DNA of 64,000 nucleotides from Gigaspora rosea (GCA_003550325.1 QKWP01000251.1:338898-402897); one strand, 5' to 3'; shown: positions 35,294 through 47,077, counted from the first letter of the stretch. Numbers and translations are program-made. The notes: generated from the letters alone by a model not told the origin.

Positions 35294-35498
35294 GTGGAGC
35301 TTATGCTGAGAATTTAAATTATTTTATTATGAAATTATAAAATTTTAGAGGGATTTTTCATGGGTGTTTGTTTTTATAGTTTGGTTAGGGTTTAGGGTTA
35401 GGGTTATTAATAAAAGAGTATATGTGGATTTTAGTAGGTATTATAGATTTAAATAGAGACCCCAGATCTTAGTATAAGCCATCTCAGCATAAGCCGCT
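35294..35498. mobile_element. 205-bp MITE with TTATGCTGAG ends and telomere-like core
   Basis: Left end GGAGCTTATGCTGAG, right end CTCAGCATAAGCCGC, with the 9-bp direct repeat ACAATAAAT at 35285-35293 and 35499-35507. The interior (GTTAGGGTTTAGGGTTAGGG, then AATAAAAGAGTATAT) matches the MITE at 6054-6285. It abuts or overlaps the target site of the preceding MITE. Confidence 0.7.
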
Positions 35499-35521
35499 AC
35501 AATAAATAATCATAGTAGTTT

Positions 35522-36277
35522 AATGACATTTGCTGCATCTTTTGGGTCAGCGAGTTTATATCATCTTCTATTTTCTTTCTGGAGCTTTCCCTTTATCCAG
35601 CTTATTTTTCATGTAAAATTTCTCTGCTCCAATCTGTTTGGCCACTTCTATGACTTCTTCCAAGGTCTGGGGGTCCTTCATTGCGGCATACATAGCAATT
35701 TCTTGTCTCAGCCCTGACAAAAATAAACGAACCACATAATCATCAGGCAATCTATTTCCGGGGTCAACCTTTTGCCTGAGATGTTTAAATTTAGCAACAT
35801 ATTCAGGAACACGTTCATTTGGTCCTTGTTCAATGTTATGCAACTCATTATGCCACTTGTTCTTTTTCTCTAAGGTTCTGAAGCGCTTATTAAATAAGGC
35901 CACGAAGGAAGTGTCTTCATTATCTGACCAACTAGTAATGGTGTCCTTGACATCGTCATACCAATATGAGGCAGTGCTGAGTAAGTAACCTGAAGCAATT
36001 TCGATCTTCCGGTTGTTCTTCCAATTATTAGCTAGGGCGGCCTTTTCGAACATAACGATCCATTCGGTAGGGTCTTCATTTTCCATATCCTGAACTTGTT
36101 TTACCTTGACAATATTCAGTTCCTTTACCCCATCTGTCTTTCCTCTTTTTAGTTCATCCGCAACTTCTTTAAAAACCATCGGTGACTTCGTTCCCACAGA
36201 GTCAATTTTCTCAATAACGATTGCTACCGGCTTGGTTTCTCTTGCTTAAGAAGTTGTCTTAGTTGAGCAGAATCCAT
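35522..36277 (-). pseudogene. Ty3-type retrotransposon gag remnant
   Basis: The longest open piece (36197-35568, 209 codons) carries a Retrotrans_gag-type capsid domain: ENEDPTEWIVMFEKAALANN, then ASYWYDDVKDTI, then FVALFNKRFRTLEKK, then VPEYVAKFKHLRQKV and FLSGLRQEIAMYA. The likely true start is the ATG at 36277 (MDSAQLRQLLKQEK), one frame away, so there is a frameshift near 36235. After the stop at 35568 the same frame holds further stops and the first half of a zinc knuckle (RCSKCH) before homology ends near 35522. Protease, reverse transcriptase, integrase and the second LTR are absent, so the element is 3' truncated. Gag would form the retroelement particle. It lies just downstream of a primer-binding site and LTR in the same orientation. 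Confidence 0.8.
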
Positions 36278-36464
36278 ACTTGGTATGTACAATAGTTTTG
36301 ATATTCTTCCTTTTTGCTTTTAATCTCTTTTTCTTTTACTAACCTATTTTTGTTTCTTCCTTTATTTGGTTGATTCACACAGAATCAGGTACGGCAGCTC
36401 ACACAGAGCGTATAATCAAACTCACACAGAGTTATTATCTTTACTTCAATGTAGATTCTAGTTA

Positions 36465-36485
36465 CGAATCTCATAGTCACCACCA
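36465..36485 (-). other. Retrotransposon primer-binding site
   Basis: On the minus strand TGGTGGTGACTATGAGATTC begins two bases after the LTR end. Its complement can be read as a tRNA 3' end: CCA, discriminator A, a seven-base acceptor strand, and a T-arm containing TTCGAAT-like sequence. The acceptor resembles a His-type tRNA but the isoacceptor is not certain. Confidence 0.65.
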
Positions 36486-36487
36486 AT

Positions 36488-37010
36488 TGTTAACCCACGA
36501 AAGACCTCTCAGAAATTGAGGTTAACGGAGCAACTGTCGACAGGGAATCACGTGAGCACAGAGACACGGAACTGTGCGGTGATATATCATAGTTGTTAGC
36601 ATATAGATGAGCGAGAGGGTTTATGTACAGTGATTTAGCGATGAGAAAGAGTACGTGATATAGTTTTTAGAATCAAAGTGAAAAGTGTAATGTCTTTTAT
36701 TTATAATAAAGAATTGTAATCGCGAACATGCCTACAAAGTGGGCAGATATCACCCGTTTATATAACAAAATATTCTATACTAAAAATATGGCTTTCATGC
36801 CATGAGCGTTCTATATATTATTCGTGAACTATCTATTATTGATGATATTACTCTGATTCCTATCATCCCTACAATATCAACCCTTTCTCACAATATCTCT
36901 CCAATGTACCCTATATGGTAGAAGTGCACAAATGGCAGATCCCTCATTTGTGGCGTAGTAGTCCCGTGATCCACGTGATAATTTGGCCAGGGTACATCGG
37001 TAGGTGTAAC
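36488..37010 (-). mobile_element. 5' LTR of the truncated Ty3-type element
   Basis: On the minus strand it starts TGTTACACC and ends GGTTAACA, giving a TGTTA..TAACA inverted terminus. A TTATATAAAC box (about 36757-36766) precedes an AATAAA signal (about 36695-36705) in the expected promoter-to-polyadenylation order. The outer boundary at 37010 rests only on this terminus, because the second LTR is missing. Confidence 0.65.
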
Positions 37011-37017
37011 ACCGTAT

Positions 37018-37135
37018 ATAGATTTATATCCAGATATAGATTTATATCCGGATTTAGATTTGTATCCGGATTTAGATTTGTATCCGGATTTAGATTTGTA
37101 TCCGGATTTAGATTTATATCCGGATTAATCCAAAT
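37018..37135. repeat. 18-bp tandem repeat
   Basis: Around six copies of ATTTGTATCCGGATTTAG, some with A for G at the fifth base. Scattered TATCCGGATT motifs follow to 37200. This gives open frames on both strands with no meaning. It may be the subterminal array of another element whose ends were not resolved. Confidence 0.8.
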
Positions 37136-37239
37136 ATATTTATCGGATTTAAATAAAATTAATCCGGATTCGTTTTTTTTAATTCTAGTTATATCCGGAT
37201 TGAAAAAAATCATCTTGGTTCTCTTGTTACATACGATAC

Positions 37240-38297
37240 ATTTTTTATTCTATTTTTAACTCAAACTATCAAGAATTTTAGATTAAAAAAAAAATTGTTC
37301 TTTAAAAATTAGACATTTTATATGATCAATAAATAACCACAATTAGTAATCACATCTAAAGTAGCACAAAATTTACTCACATTTTTCTCTCAATAAAACT
37401 ACTCTTTAAACCAATGTAATTGTTATACGTCGAAATCGAATTTCGTTCCGAATCTATATAGGCCCGGTTGGTTAAAGAATTCAAATTGCACTAAATAAAT
37501 GGATTTAAAACATATTGATTTTTCAAAATTATGGGATGCAATATATGTAATTTAAATTGAACTTTAAAAAAAAAAACTAATTTAATCTATCCGTTATATA
37601 ATTGAACAACTTGTGCAAGGCGAAGTTTTTTCAATCCAATCGCGGTAAAACCAATTGTCACTAATAAATTTCTTAAGTTGATTTAATTTCTATGACTAGC
37701 TTTTAGCGCTAGATGGAGATTAGCGCTAGATGGAGATTAGATTATAACTGTCACATGGGATAAAATTTTTTCTTTATTGCCTAACCCGAATTGAATAATA
37801 TTCGATCAGAAATTAATAAATATCACAAATAAGAAATAAAGATCGCTGCAAATGTAAAAATGCAAAATTGGCTCGCAAAAGTTAGCGCCATCTTTATTAT
37901 CAATATTTGCAAACATTTCAGATGTAATTATGGATCCTAATTCACTGTAGTTTTCAACTTAGTGCAGATAATTTGATGGAATTATTTTTGACGGTTCAAT
38001 TTGGTCCTTAATTACATAGTTTATTATATTTTTACATTCTTTAAAACATCGTTCACTTATAAATTTTATTTTTGCATTTAAAGGAAAAAGAGCGAAAAAT
38101 TTATTTTTATTTTGTTAATTTATCACTTTAATAATAACAATACATTATTGATTAATATTTGATTAGTAATAATCTCAACATCATTCTCAGATACGTACGT
38201 ACGTTAGTTCTATAAACTATTGAATTTCCGACGCCGACCAATTTCTAGTCGGTCTGCTTAAGGTGTGTAAATTGGAATAACTAACTTTATCATACGG
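37240..38297 (+). repeat. Segmental duplication: 3'-flank block preceding Sel1-kinase copy A
   Basis: Matches the 3' flanks of the other copies, most closely 60190-61190 (for example TTAGCGCTAGATGGAGA, then TCGCAAAAGTTAGCGCCATC, then GCCGACCAATTTCTAGTCGG). It joins directly to the middle of the Sel1 region of copy A, so the original 5' part of that gene was deleted here. Confidence 0.85.
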
Positions 38298-39115
38298 GTC
38301 TTATATAATGGAATTAGAGTTGAAAAGGATAAACATAAGGCATTCTTTTATTATCAAAAGTCTGCAGAGATGGGGTATGCTAAGGGTACAAATAAAACTG
38401 GTCTTTGCTATTTGCGCGGAGATGGAGTTGACAAAGATGAAAAAAAAGCTTTTGAATATTTTAAAAAAGCTGCGGATATGGGCCATATTAGTGCATTTTC
38501 AAAAGTTGTGACTGTTATCGAAATGGAATCAGTGAGCCACGAGATATACAACGAGCAAATCATTGGTATCGAATAGAAAGAGGTGTGAAAAGTAAAAGTA
38601 AATTATTATGTGAGGACATTGATGATAATTTGAAGAAATTATTAGATGATGAAAAGTATCAACTATCATGGATTCCTTATAACGAATTTCAAGATATGCG
38701 AGAGATAGGAAAAGGTGGATTCGCGACTGTATATTATGCATATTGGCTTGATAAAAATAGGGATTATTGGACACCAATTGCACTTAAATTGATTCATGAT
38801 TCAAGTAAATGTGTTCAAGAATTTATCAATGAGGTAATATTGATATAATGATATAACCAAGAATTTGTTAATGTAGTACTGTAATATTATTTAATATTTC
38901 GTTTTTTATTTTGTTAAAAATATTATATATTTTAATTATAGCTGAAAACATATTGCGAAATCGGATATGACAATCCATCATTCTTAAAATGTTATGGAAT
39001 ATCAAGAGATGATAAATCTAAAGACTATATTATCGTTTTGAAATATGCGGAAAAAGGTTCATTGCGTCAAAATCTTGAGTCGGTAGCACAAATGGAATGG
39101 AAAGATGGATTGAAG

Positions 39116-39448
39116 TACCCCAGTAGCACCGACAGATTTTTACTGATCTGCAATCTAGAACATTCGATTAACATAATAACGAGTCACGTTTTGATGTAAC
39201 GTAACACAAGCAGGAAGATCAAAACAAAACGTTCGCTTTTTCAAAAATCGCTCATATCATGAAAATTTGCATAAGAAACCACTTTCTGCGCTCTAACAAA
39301 AAAATTTCCTTGAACAATTTTACTAAATAAACCTTCTAACTCTAAGTTTAGCATAGACTCTAACCTTAACTTATACGAGTTCGAAGATTTTTTAGTGACA
39401 ATGTTCTAGATTGCAGATCAGTGAAGATCCGTCGGTGCCACTGGGGTA
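39116..39448. mobile_element. 333-bp MITE in kinase copy A
   Basis: 47-bp inverted ends: TACCCCAGTAGCACCGACAG at the left and TACCCCAGTGGCACCGACGG (inverted) at the right, continuing to CAATCTAGAACA. Five differences in 47 positions. Ends abut TA on both sides. The interior has degenerate telomere-like CTAACTCTAA and matches 13824-14146. Confidence 0.85.
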
Positions 39449-39579
39449 GTGGATATGGATAAATTGAATCTATTGTATTGTATCGTTTCAGATCCTGAAT
39501 CAATCCATTCTCAAGAATTGATTCATAGAGATTTACATTCCGGAAATATCTTGCAAGATCATTTACATAGTGCGTACAT

Positions 39580-40704
39580 CAGAGATGGCAACGAAACCTT
39601 TTTTTGGAGATTCCGAAAGTTTCGGGTTTCGGATTATAGCTTCCGAAACCTTATCCGAAACTCGAAACCTCAACCGAAACCCGAAACCTCGCCCGAAACC
39701 CGAAACCTCAACCGAAACCCCGAAACTGCCAAAACATCAATAATTTATATGATTATTCTCCCCAAAGTTGGCGCCGAAACCCTTTTGTGCCAAATCCGTA
39801 AGTTTCAGGCCTCGGATTATAACTTCCGAAACCTTATCCGAAACTCGAAACCTCACCCGACACCCGAAACCTCACCTGAACACCAAAAATACCCAAACTT
39901 CCATATACATTTATTGCATTAATGTATTATATATCTCTTTCAAATGCGCTGATGTATGCTATTTTCTCTTCAATATACATTAATCGCATTGATGTATGTT
40001 ATATATCTCCTTAAAGAATACAATAAAATTTGAATATCCAACGCTATTTGAGCCGGAATGCATGCGTGCAGTCCTTTTTGTTATTATGATTCACAAGTAT
40101 AACATGAAAGGTGTAATTCCGGAGTTTATATTCTGACAATCAAGATTGCTTTTGCAAGCATCAGTTTTTTTACTTACTACGTAAAAACTGGATACAATAT
40201 CAAGTAATAATAAATAATTAGTAAGTCCATATCTACTAATGATAGAATTAATAAGTTACCGCAGAATTAAATAAATTGTTGGTATCAAAAGTCATCAAAT
40301 ACTTATCGATTCATCATTGGCAATTTTTTCTATCGCCCTAGAATTTTGAAATCAGTTGTAATAACGGTATGATATTAAAAATAAAGTTGACCAGCTTTAA
40401 AAAACCCCGAACAAACCGAGGCAGTGAAAAAAACATAATTAAAAAAATGATCTATATAATGTTAAAATTATTCAAAAATAATTTTAAATTTTGGGTTCAT
40501 TAAAAATAAATCAACTTTATAATAAATTGTAAAGACTTCAATATTATATTTTTGAGTTTCGGATTATAGGTTTGGGTTTCGGATTATAGTTTCGGGGTTT
40601 CGGGTTTCGGAGTTTCGATATTTTTTAAAAAATCCGAAACTAGTTTCGGATTAGAACCCTTCCGAAACTAGTTTAGGGTAGGTTTCGTTTCGACGCCATG
40701 TTTG
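39580..40704. mobile_element. 1.1-kb hAT-like element in kinase copy A, TSD GCGTACAT
   Basis: Exact 8-bp duplication GCGTACAT at 39572-39579 and 40705-40712. Copies B and C show the uninserted sequence. Ends CAGAGATGGC and CAAACATGGC (inverted). Both arms hold arrays built on CGAAACC (left CCGAAACCCGAAACCTC; right GGGTTTCGG and similar), in opposite orientation. No transposase seen. Confidence 0.9.
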
Positions 40705-41223
40705 GCGTACATTACGGATCTAGGACTTACAATATCATCTAATATGAACCAAAAAGAAGAACTTAATGGAGTTATGCCATATGTAGCACCTGAAGTTCTA
40801 ATGACTGAACCGTTCACGCAAGCGGCTGATATCTACAGCATTGGAGTCATCATGTCTGAAATATCAACAGGAAAAAGAGCATTTGATGGTGAATCTTTTA
40901 ATGTCGACCTTGCGGTAAAAATATGCAAGGGAAAAAAACAACCAGAATTTAATAAGGCAACACCTGATTGTTACATTAAATTGGCCAAGAGATGTATGGA
41001 TCTAAATAAGAATAAACGACCCACGGCAACTGTTATTGCTCAAAAAATTGGACATTGGCTTGACGAGATGAGTCAATATGATGATAATGAAATCAAAAAA
41101 CAATTCACGGAAGCCGATAAAATTAAATTTAATATCGAATCATCAAAACATCCGAATCATATGTACGCCAGCAAACTTATTAATATACAAGATATAACAG
41201 CCAAGTTATCAAAATTGCCTTAA

Positions 41224-43331
41224 ATTCCTGAAGATCTATAACGATAAATCAAAATTAAACTATTCACATGTACATATTCGGAAATTCAGTCACTTTCAAG
41301 AGACTTTGCATGTGATCCAGAAACACGAAGAATTTGGAAGTGAAGACGTCTAAATAATAAACATTTGTCATTTTTATGATGTATTTTATTTTATAATTAT
41401 AGGAAATTTATTTCCAAGAATTTACATATAGAACAATATATTATGTATTATACAATAAAGAACTGTACAAGTTACTCTTGAATTTTATCAATAAATTTGC
41501 TATATCAAAACATTTTATAAAGGCTGATTTTGAACAACTTTATTTATCGAGATTTAGTCTTTTCAAAAATTTGGAGTTTGTTGTAGGTGAACACCGGAAT
41601 CGACCTAACTTGATTCTTAATCTATTTAAATGAATTTTAGATCCTATAAATATTGAATATAAAAAATGTTATTATCATTATTTATTATGCTTAATAATAA
41701 AAACATACTATTTATTGTACAGTTCGCATTTCCACATGGGTCATTGGCTTGGAAAACCTATGATTGGCATTTTCTGGTCAATTTTGAAATTTTGGATTCA
41801 AATGAAAGTATTCATTCTTGTTTACATGTGATGTATTTTTTATTTTATTTTAGATTAAAAAAATTGTTCTTTGAAAATTAGACATTTTATATGATCAATA
41901 AATAATCACAACTAGTAATCATATCTAAAGTAGCACAAAATTTATTCACCCTTTAAACAATGTAAGTGTTTTTACGCGAAATCGAATTTCGTTCCGAATT
42001 AAATTGGCTCGGTTGGTTAAAGTGGATTTAAAACGTATTGATTTTTCAAAATTATGGGATGCAATATATAAATTTAAATTGAACTTTAGATTTAAAAAAA
42101 ACTAATATAATCTATTCGGTAAAGGATTGAACAACTTGTGCAAGACGAAGTTTTTTCAATCCAATTGCGGCAAGACCAATTGTCACTAATAAATTTCTTA
42201 AGTTGATTTAAATTTCTATGACTAGCGATTAGTCCTAGATGGAGATTTAATTATATCTGTCACACATGGGATAAAATATTTTTCTTTATTGCCTAACCCG
42301 AATTGGATAATATTCCATCAGAAAAAAGCAAGCCATCTTTATTATCAATATTTTTCCCAATTATCGTATTTTCCGATGTAATTATGGGTCCTAATTTACT
42401 GTAATTTTAAAACTTGGTATAGCGATAGATAATTTGATGAAAGTCTTTGCCGAAGTGGCTGGGTATATTTAACGGTTCAATTTGGTCTTTACATTCTTTA
42501 AAACATCGTTCACATATAAATCTTATTTTTTGTATTTAAAGAAAAAAAAAAGCAAAAAATTCATTGTTATTTTTTGTTAATTTTATCGCTTTAATAATAA
42601 TAATACATTATTAATTAATATTTGATTAATAATAATCTTCTCAACGTCATTCACAGGTACTGTACATACGTTAGTTTAATAAACGATTGAATTTCCGATG
42701 CCGACCAATTTTCTGGTCGGTCTTCCGGACACAACCTGGTACACATTTTCCAGGTGCGTAAGGTGTGTAAATTGGAATAATTAATAATTTATAGTATCGT
42801 ATGGATATCTAGGTGTAACTAATTACGCACGGGTTTATACTTAAACTATGTGCCGAAGGCTACGTGGTTTGGATATAAGCTCGTGCGAAATTAGTTACAC
42901 CCAGATATATATATACGGTCTGACCGTGAGTCACTCTTTACTAATAATTTAAACTTTTATGTTGCTATTTACATTAATTTTTTTTACTTGTTCGTAATAT
43001 TTTCTCTTAATTATCCATTTATTTTTTTTTCTTTTTCAAATATCGAGCAGCAACTTTACCATTGACGATCTTGTTTTTGTTTGTTGCAAACATGAAAAAA
43101 AAACACGAAACAACTTGTAGATCAGTTTCGATAAAAAAAAGTCTTTAACTTGTGGAACCAATTCGATGAACTACTTTATATAAACATATTTATTTCTTTT
43201 CTGAAGCTTTTAATTAATCTTACATGGAAAAAAATAGTTTCAAATTTAATTCAAGATAATAAGAAGTTTAAAAAATGTTTCCCAGTCCCATTAATTCTAA
43301 TTAAAAATTTTAAAAATCTTCCAGTTATGAG
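41224..43331 (+). repeat. Segmental duplication: 3' flank of copy A
   Basis: Collinear with 53117-55612 and 59568-61200. Includes the likely 3' UTR (AATAATAAACATTTGTC, AATAAAGAACTGT) and the GACCAATTTTCTGGTCGG hairpin. A palindrome at 42800-42925 (GTGTAACTAATTACGCACGG and its inverse around GCCGAAGGC) is shortened in copy B. No protein gene recognised; the ORFs at 41666 and 43150 are incidental. Confidence 0.85.
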
Positions 43332-43864
43332 TATAGATGCTGGTGAAATTAAACCATTTCACCAGGTGAAATGGTGAAATAGTTTCACCAGAATTACACC
43401 AAAATTTTATTTTGGTGAATTGGTGAAATTGGTGAAATTGGTGAATTGGTGAATTGGTGAAATTGGTGAAATTGGTGAATTGGTGAATTGTTGAATTGGT
43501 GAAACGGTAAATTGAATTGGTGAAACAGTGAATTGGTGAATTGGTGAAACAGTGAATTGGTGAAATGGTATTTGCTCAGTCCTATAAACGGTTAATAGTT
43601 CTGACCTCAAAGTGTGCCTGTAAAAACATAAAATGTAAAAACTTGAACAAAAACCTAATCGAATTCTAGGCTGAAATAATTCCAGACTCTGGAAATTCAC
43701 CATTTCACCATTCCTCTGCTTCACCAATTCACCAATTCACCAATTCACCAATTACACCAATTACACCAATTCACCAGTTACACCAGTTTCACCATTACCG
43801 ATTGGTGATTGGTGAAATGGTGAAATCATTTCACCACTCTGATTTAATTTCACCAGCATCTATA
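43332..43864. mobile_element. 533-bp foldback element with GGTGAATT arrays, TSD GTTATGAG
   Basis: Perfect 22-bp inverted ends beginning TATAGATGCTGGTGAAATTA, flanked by an exact GTTATGAG repeat (43324-43331, 43865-43872). Paralogous flank B (55620) shows the empty site. Arms are arrays of TGGTGAATTGGTGAAA (left) and the inverse TTCACCAATTCACCAA (right). The ends match those of the 50056-50900 element at 16 of 20 positions, so they form one family with unrelated array motifs. Confidence 0.9.
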
Positions 43865-44279
43865 GTTATGAGAATTTTAAAAATTACTAAATATAGGGGA
43901 TGGCTAAAGCCATGTACCCACATGATTTTTTGAAATTTTAGTTAAAATTCATATCAGAAACTGTTTAGCATGATGGAAATTGGTTTTGATTGGCTATCGA
44001 TTTTGATTATCAGATCGAATATAATTGGCCAATAAATCGTAAATTCTTATAAAAATTTTTATTATAATATAGCACTTTTAAAGTAACTGATGTACCAAAA
44101 TTTTTTTTTGCACTAGTACGTTCCTCGTGCCCTAACGGGTCTTTTCAAACTCTCAGATCAAGTGAGATCAAGTATTTAAAGCTAGCTAGCTTATATGTGA
44201 AAGTTGACAAAGGTATAAACGCTATAGTGGTTACTTTAACTTCTACAACGTAAAAGAAGGTCAGTAAGACACATTTTTA

Positions 44280-47077
44280 TTACCATTTATCTACTTCTTC
44301 TAAAGCATTTTGTAATTTTAATACATCTCTTTCATCTCTTTCTTGAATAAACTCATGCTCTTCTGTGTTTTCTTCTGTCTCTTCGGAATCTTGGAATTCT
44401 TCAATTCCATCCTTCTCAGTAATATTATTTGCTCCTTTTTCAAGTCTTTTCAAAAATAAATTAACGTTTTTGTATATTCCATTCTTATAGTACTGTTCAC
44501 AATGTCAGCATCCATATTCCATCTTATCGTAGCAGTGCCAGTGAAAACTGTGACCACAAATCAAGACAGTACTATCACCTTTTTCGCTCAATGGCTTAAA
44601 ACAGTTATCACAAAGTTCTTGTGAAGGAGGAATGCTTGTACTATAACCTGTAGGTAAGAACATAACATCGACTTCTTCATTTAAAGCAGCAAGCTTGTAT
44701 TTTAAAACTTCTTTTTTCTTTTTTTCTTGTTTTTTTTCCATAATTTATCTGTTATATTTCCAACCGTCTTAATATGGCGAAACACTTGGTGAAAGTAATC
44801 CAATAAAAATAAGGATGTTTTATTCGCCAAATATTCTAGATTAGAGGGCATATATGGATATCTTTTTTTGTATGAAACATTTCTTTAAATGGCGATTCTT
44901 TATTTGTATCTTTTTTTTTTTTTTAAAAAAAAGTATTGATTAAATTATTTAAATAAAGATTTTTTTGGTTTTTTTATATTACCTAAAACGCAAGCCTGTT
45001 TAATAATAGTGTCGACACTATCACCTGAAGATGTATTTGCCTGTATTTTGCTATGGAAATTTTCAACAAAATAATCGTTGAAATTTACCAAAAACATTTT
45101 AACTACTTCTAACATTGGATGCTCTTTTTCTTGCCAATAAAAAATATCAGACAAGAATATCAAAGGTGCCTTATTATAGTTTTTACGGTTCCAACAAAGA
45201 GCGAAAGTCCATATTCGAAAAACTGTTTCAATGTATTCGTTGAAAGAGCCTGAACGGAAAAGAACTGCGTATACATCCAAAGTCGCAGGAATTACATTAT
45301 CAAGAAGATCGATCAGCATCCTATATTCCACGTCCTTACATGTTGCCTCAAATTTCGCTAATATTTTTGGTTTTATAGTTATCCATCCTTGGTAAGCAAG
45401 TTCGAGAAGGAGATTTATTCTCCAAAGTTTTGGTTTTCTTGCAAGAACTTTACACTTTCCAAAAACCGCATGAAAGAGCATCTTAAAAAAAGAGTAATAT
45501 ATTTTTAGAACTTGCTCCAGGCTGTTTAGCGAAACGTGAAGCAGACCTAATATAGGTATGAAGGCATTTATAGAAGCTGGTATTTTTGTATTTTGTTGAT
45601 GTATATTGGTTAATGCCTTCCGTATAAAAAGTTGCCTGGGCCAGTCAGCAACGATAGGCATTACATGATTATTCGTATGTCCTGCATTTTTATTTACTAA
45701 GAGAATCATCTTCAAAACATTTAGATAATCGTCTAGAGAATGAAGCTGACTCTCTTTAATCTCAACTAGTCAAACATCTTCCATAGTTCTTTCTGCTTCT
45801 TTTTCTTTTATTGCATAATCATAACAATGGACAGTTAAAAGATTAATTTGATCGAAATTAATGAGCCCAATTCCTTGTGAAGCGGTCCATTGACTTTTTC
45901 TTTGTGAATAGGAAAGATCGAAAATTCCATGATACTGTGTAATTAAATGCAAACAAATTAAAGAAGGATCAATATTGGCAGGATTGTGGACCGAATGATT
46001 TTTATAAATTATTGGAATTGGTGCGCATTTAGTAATTTCTTTACTGACACATGTAGAAAAATAAATAGGGGCAGAAAGAACTACGGTGTCAGGACGTCTT
46101 ATTACATGTATATTGTAGTAATCATCAATATTATATACGAAAAAACTATTTATCTAATATTAAAAATATTAAAATTTAGGGAATTATTTATTTATAACTA
46201 TAGATGTGAACGCAATTCCGTAACATAATGTAATGATAATAAGTTACGGCATTTGCTATAACTCATAATCATTACATCATTTTACGGAATTGCGTTCATA
46301 TCTCTATGACTACGGGATTTAAACTAATTTGGTAAATTCGATTTTTTTTTATTGCTATTTTATTTTTTTGGTTATCTTTTATTTATTTTATGATACTTAC
46401 TTTCTCTGCAAAATATTTTTGAATATTTTCGGGATGTGCAGCTACAATTATTTCTGGTAGTTTTCGACAGTCTTATAACAAACCGTAATACCTGCATTAT
46501 GCAATGCATTAATTGCATCACAAGAAGCACCAGATGCAACTAAATACAATCTGATTTCCAAAGGATAGTTATTTACAAGTCTATTACTTATTGCCGCAAT
46601 TGAGTAACATATATTGACTACTTTTTTTTTATCTTCCTTTCTATTAAAAGCAGATCATCTTTCTGGAATAAATGCATTGTAAAGCTCATCAAAAAATCCT
46701 ACTAATTGTGGTTCAGCATCCTCAAGTATTGTTTGAAAATGATCTGGAGTTAATTCTAGTGTGTTATGTTCAATTCTTTGTTTTTCGTATAACACTCTAG
46801 TCATTAAAGAAAATTTTTCCCCAAATGATAATGGTTTTCTACCGATTATATGATCTTGCTTATTATTATCAGCTGATGATCCATTATTGCGATCGGGTTC
46901 AACAATAACGAGGTAATGAGGATAGCACAATTGCTTTCCAACTTCTAAATAAATATACTGATTATAAGTGCCTTTTTCTTTTGCTTTTCTTAGAGCATAT
47001 TCTGTGATTCCGCGATATTGATTTGGTCTAATCTGGCAATTATTAACAGAACAAGGGCCGAGATTTTTTTTAGTCAT
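44280..47077 (-). pseudogene. Large unknown protein with N-terminal zinc-binding region and C-terminal RING; candidate transposase
   Basis: Starting at the ATG 47077, the N-terminus has C..C and C..H residues (LGPCSVNNCQIRP, QLCYPHYLVI) that may bind zinc. The frame runs past a TGA (near 46656) to KVVNICYSIAAISNRLVNNY and SGASCDAINALHNAGITVCY. A one-base loss in an A run follows, then PEIIVAAHPENIQKYFAEK. An intron with a GTAAGTATC donor spans about 46400-46154. Exon 2 begins near 46153 and includes NIHVIRRPDTVVLSAPIYFS. A second TGA at 45770-45772 precedes the 256-codon piece 45715-44945, which contains ETVFRIWTFALCWNRKNYNK and NFNDYFVENFHSKIQA. After another frame change come TSLFLLDYFHQVFRHIKTV and then, past an A-run slip, the C-terminal RING: LCDNCFKPL, ICGHSFHWHCY, YGC-TGA-HC. 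The acidic tail ends at the TAA 44280-44282. Three in-frame stops and at least three frameshifts are present. The family is unknown to me but looks repetitive and lineage-specific; its place inside a transposon suggests a mobilisation role. Confidence 0.65.
46154..46400 (-). other. Intron of the RING gene carrying a hairpin insertion
   Basis: Donor GTAAGTATC after FAEK and acceptor TATTAG before the downstream open frame. Inside, 46201-46306 is a 106-bp hairpin whose 37-bp arms share GAACGCAATTCCGTAA and ATGTAATGAT, a MITE that would be spliced out. Confidence 0.55.

Larger units (their letters stand above)
38298..41223 (+). pseudogene. Sel1-repeat protein kinase, copy A (truncated, two transposon insertions)
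   Basis: Paralogue of the intact gene at 57858. The 5' end and first Sel1 repeats are missing; homology starts within a repeat (GIRVEKDKHKAF equivalent). A one-base loss near 38510 shifts the frame in the last Sel1 repeat. The kinase N-lobe is intact (IGKGGFATVYYA, ALKLIHD) up to the GAG|GTAATATTG splice donor, and the intron is 38834-38941. Exon 2 is interrupted twice. A MITE at 39116-39448 has patchy flanks that add about 20 bp. A hAT-like element at 39580-40704 sits between LIHRDLHSGNILQDHLHSAY and ITDLGLT, separating the catalytic loop from the DLG motif. The C-lobe 40713-41223 (PYVAPEVL, DIYSIGVIMSEIS) is nearly identical to copy C, including the C-terminal tail. The gene cannot produce an active kinase. 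Confidence 0.9.

Noticed and set aside
36915-37259. ORFs on both strands with FRFVSG / LNPDTN repeats
   Set aside because: They translate an 18-bp tandem repeat; period divisible by three keeps all frames open.
44505-44741. Separate 78-aa RING protein gene
   Set aside because: The coding frame continues on both sides (TSLFLLDYF upstream, YYKNGIYKNVN downstream), so it is part of the larger broken gene.
44280-47077. TGA read as Trp (mollicute code) or as selenocysteine
   Set aside because: The gene has fungal-type introns and also frameshifts; no SECIS-like element was looked for or seen. CGA-to-TGA decay is simpler.
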